Origin: Promethearchaeia archaeon
GTDB taxonomy: Archaea > Asgardarchaeota > Lokiarchaeia > Sigyniarchaeales > SOKP01
Direction: 5' to 3'
Assembly (NCBI GenBank): GCA_029856375.1
Contig: JAHQWX010000132.1
Span: 1-5,891, forward strand
DNA length: 5,891 nt
The translations under genes were made by a program, and so were the position numbers. The notes under the pieces were generated by a model that searched no databases, was not told where the DNA came from, and was given only the letters and a program-made list of their open reading frames with translations. The stretch's first letter is position 1, and every line of letters starts with the position of its first letter. Positions 5,573-5,891 of this stretch are shown in pieces.

Positions 5573-5891
5573 ATGAAGGAGGTGAATCAAATAACATTTA
5601 AAGTCGGAAAAGAACTACCAACATTTAATGTAATTATCACAAAAAAAGCATATAGAAAATACAATTTCTTGATTCGAGAGATTAATCCCATACATTTTAA
5701 CACAAAATACGCTCAAAAGATGGGATACGAAGATGTAATCGTCGCAGGTAATTTTTTATATTCTTACATCCCCAAATGGATACTGGACTGGATCGGCGAC
5801 ATTAAAGCAATTAATAAGATATCTGTGAAATTTGGAAACCCCGTCTACTTAGAGGACGAGTTAATTCACAACGGAAAAGTTATTAAAGTGA
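5573..5891 (+). CDS. MaoC-like hotdog hydratase/dehydratase, probable catalytic subunit (3' end outside window)
   Basis: An open frame of 106 codons runs off the right edge. It reads as a MaoC-type hotdog: FKVGKELP (9-16), the hot-dog helix motif REINPIHFNTKYAQKMGY (35-52), VAGNFLYS (57-64), then KFGNPVYLEDEL (86-97), like the F..PV..GD.L strand of the family. His41 matches the catalytic histidine. Five residues earlier, where most members have Asp, there is Glu36. It begins at the ATG directly after the stop of the preceding subunit (TGAATG), so the two are translationally coupled and probably form a heteromer. The start is ambiguous: a perfect AAGGAGGTG lies at 5576-5584, inside the first codons, in better position for a start near 5591, where only ATA is available in frame. 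GTG at 5582 is another option. Confidence 0.85.
   Translation, partial: MKEVNQITFKVGKELPTFNVIITKKAYRKYNFLIREINPIHFNTKYAQKMGYEDVIVAGNFLYSYIPKWILDWIGDIKAINKISVKFGNPVYLEDELIHNGKVIKV

Overview
The window is AT-rich and looks archaeal. It carries two geranylgeranyl-reductase-family flavoproteins with all the family signatures, TATA-like boxes at regular distances from start codons, oligo-T gene ends, and lipid genes mixed with fatty-acid-type enzymes. That mix of archaeal isoprenoid-lipid reductases with acyl-CoA-type enzymes (AMP-forming acyl-CoA synthetase, MaoC hotdog dehydratases) fits an Asgard archaeon of the Lokiarchaeia kind, or another AT-rich anaerobic archaeon. The lineage is an inference; no rRNA or marker gene is present.

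Layout. Bases 2-400 are the C-terminal end of an AMP-forming acyl-CoA synthetase (+). It is followed by a T-rich tandem repeat that probably acts as a terminator. Bases 445-518 hold a short relic of the 3' end of a seven-helix membrane protein gene (-). Module A follows: an intact 7TM protein (621-1358, +) converging on a GGR-family flavoprotein (2603-1377, -), then a promoter region and a dead fragment of a MaoC-like gene (2791 to about 2950, +). Module B is 7TM (3713-2949, -) and GGR (4919-3726, -) in one operon, divergent from an intact MaoC-like gene (5102-5572, +). A second MaoC-like subunit (5573 to the window end, +) follows immediately.

The window is therefore a duplicated three-gene module, 7TM + GGR + divergent MaoC. 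Module B is intact. In module A the MaoC gene has lost its start codon, Shine-Dalgarno and reading frame, the 7TM gene faces the other way, and a relic of a 7TM 3' end remains at the position where module B's organisation would place that gene. The roughly 185-bp divergent promoter is still recognisable in both modules, with a core identical at 31 of 32 positions.

Possible joint function (inference): the synthetase activates an acyl or prenyl-type acid as a CoA thioester, the paired hotdog subunits hydrate or dehydrate an enoyl thioester, and the GGR flavoprotein reduces a carbon-carbon double bond in an isoprenoid or acyl chain. The 7TM protein has a predicted N-out/C-in topology and no attached enzyme domain. 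It always accompanies GGR here and may be its membrane partner, a lipid-binding component or a sensor. I do not recognise a named system that combines these parts.
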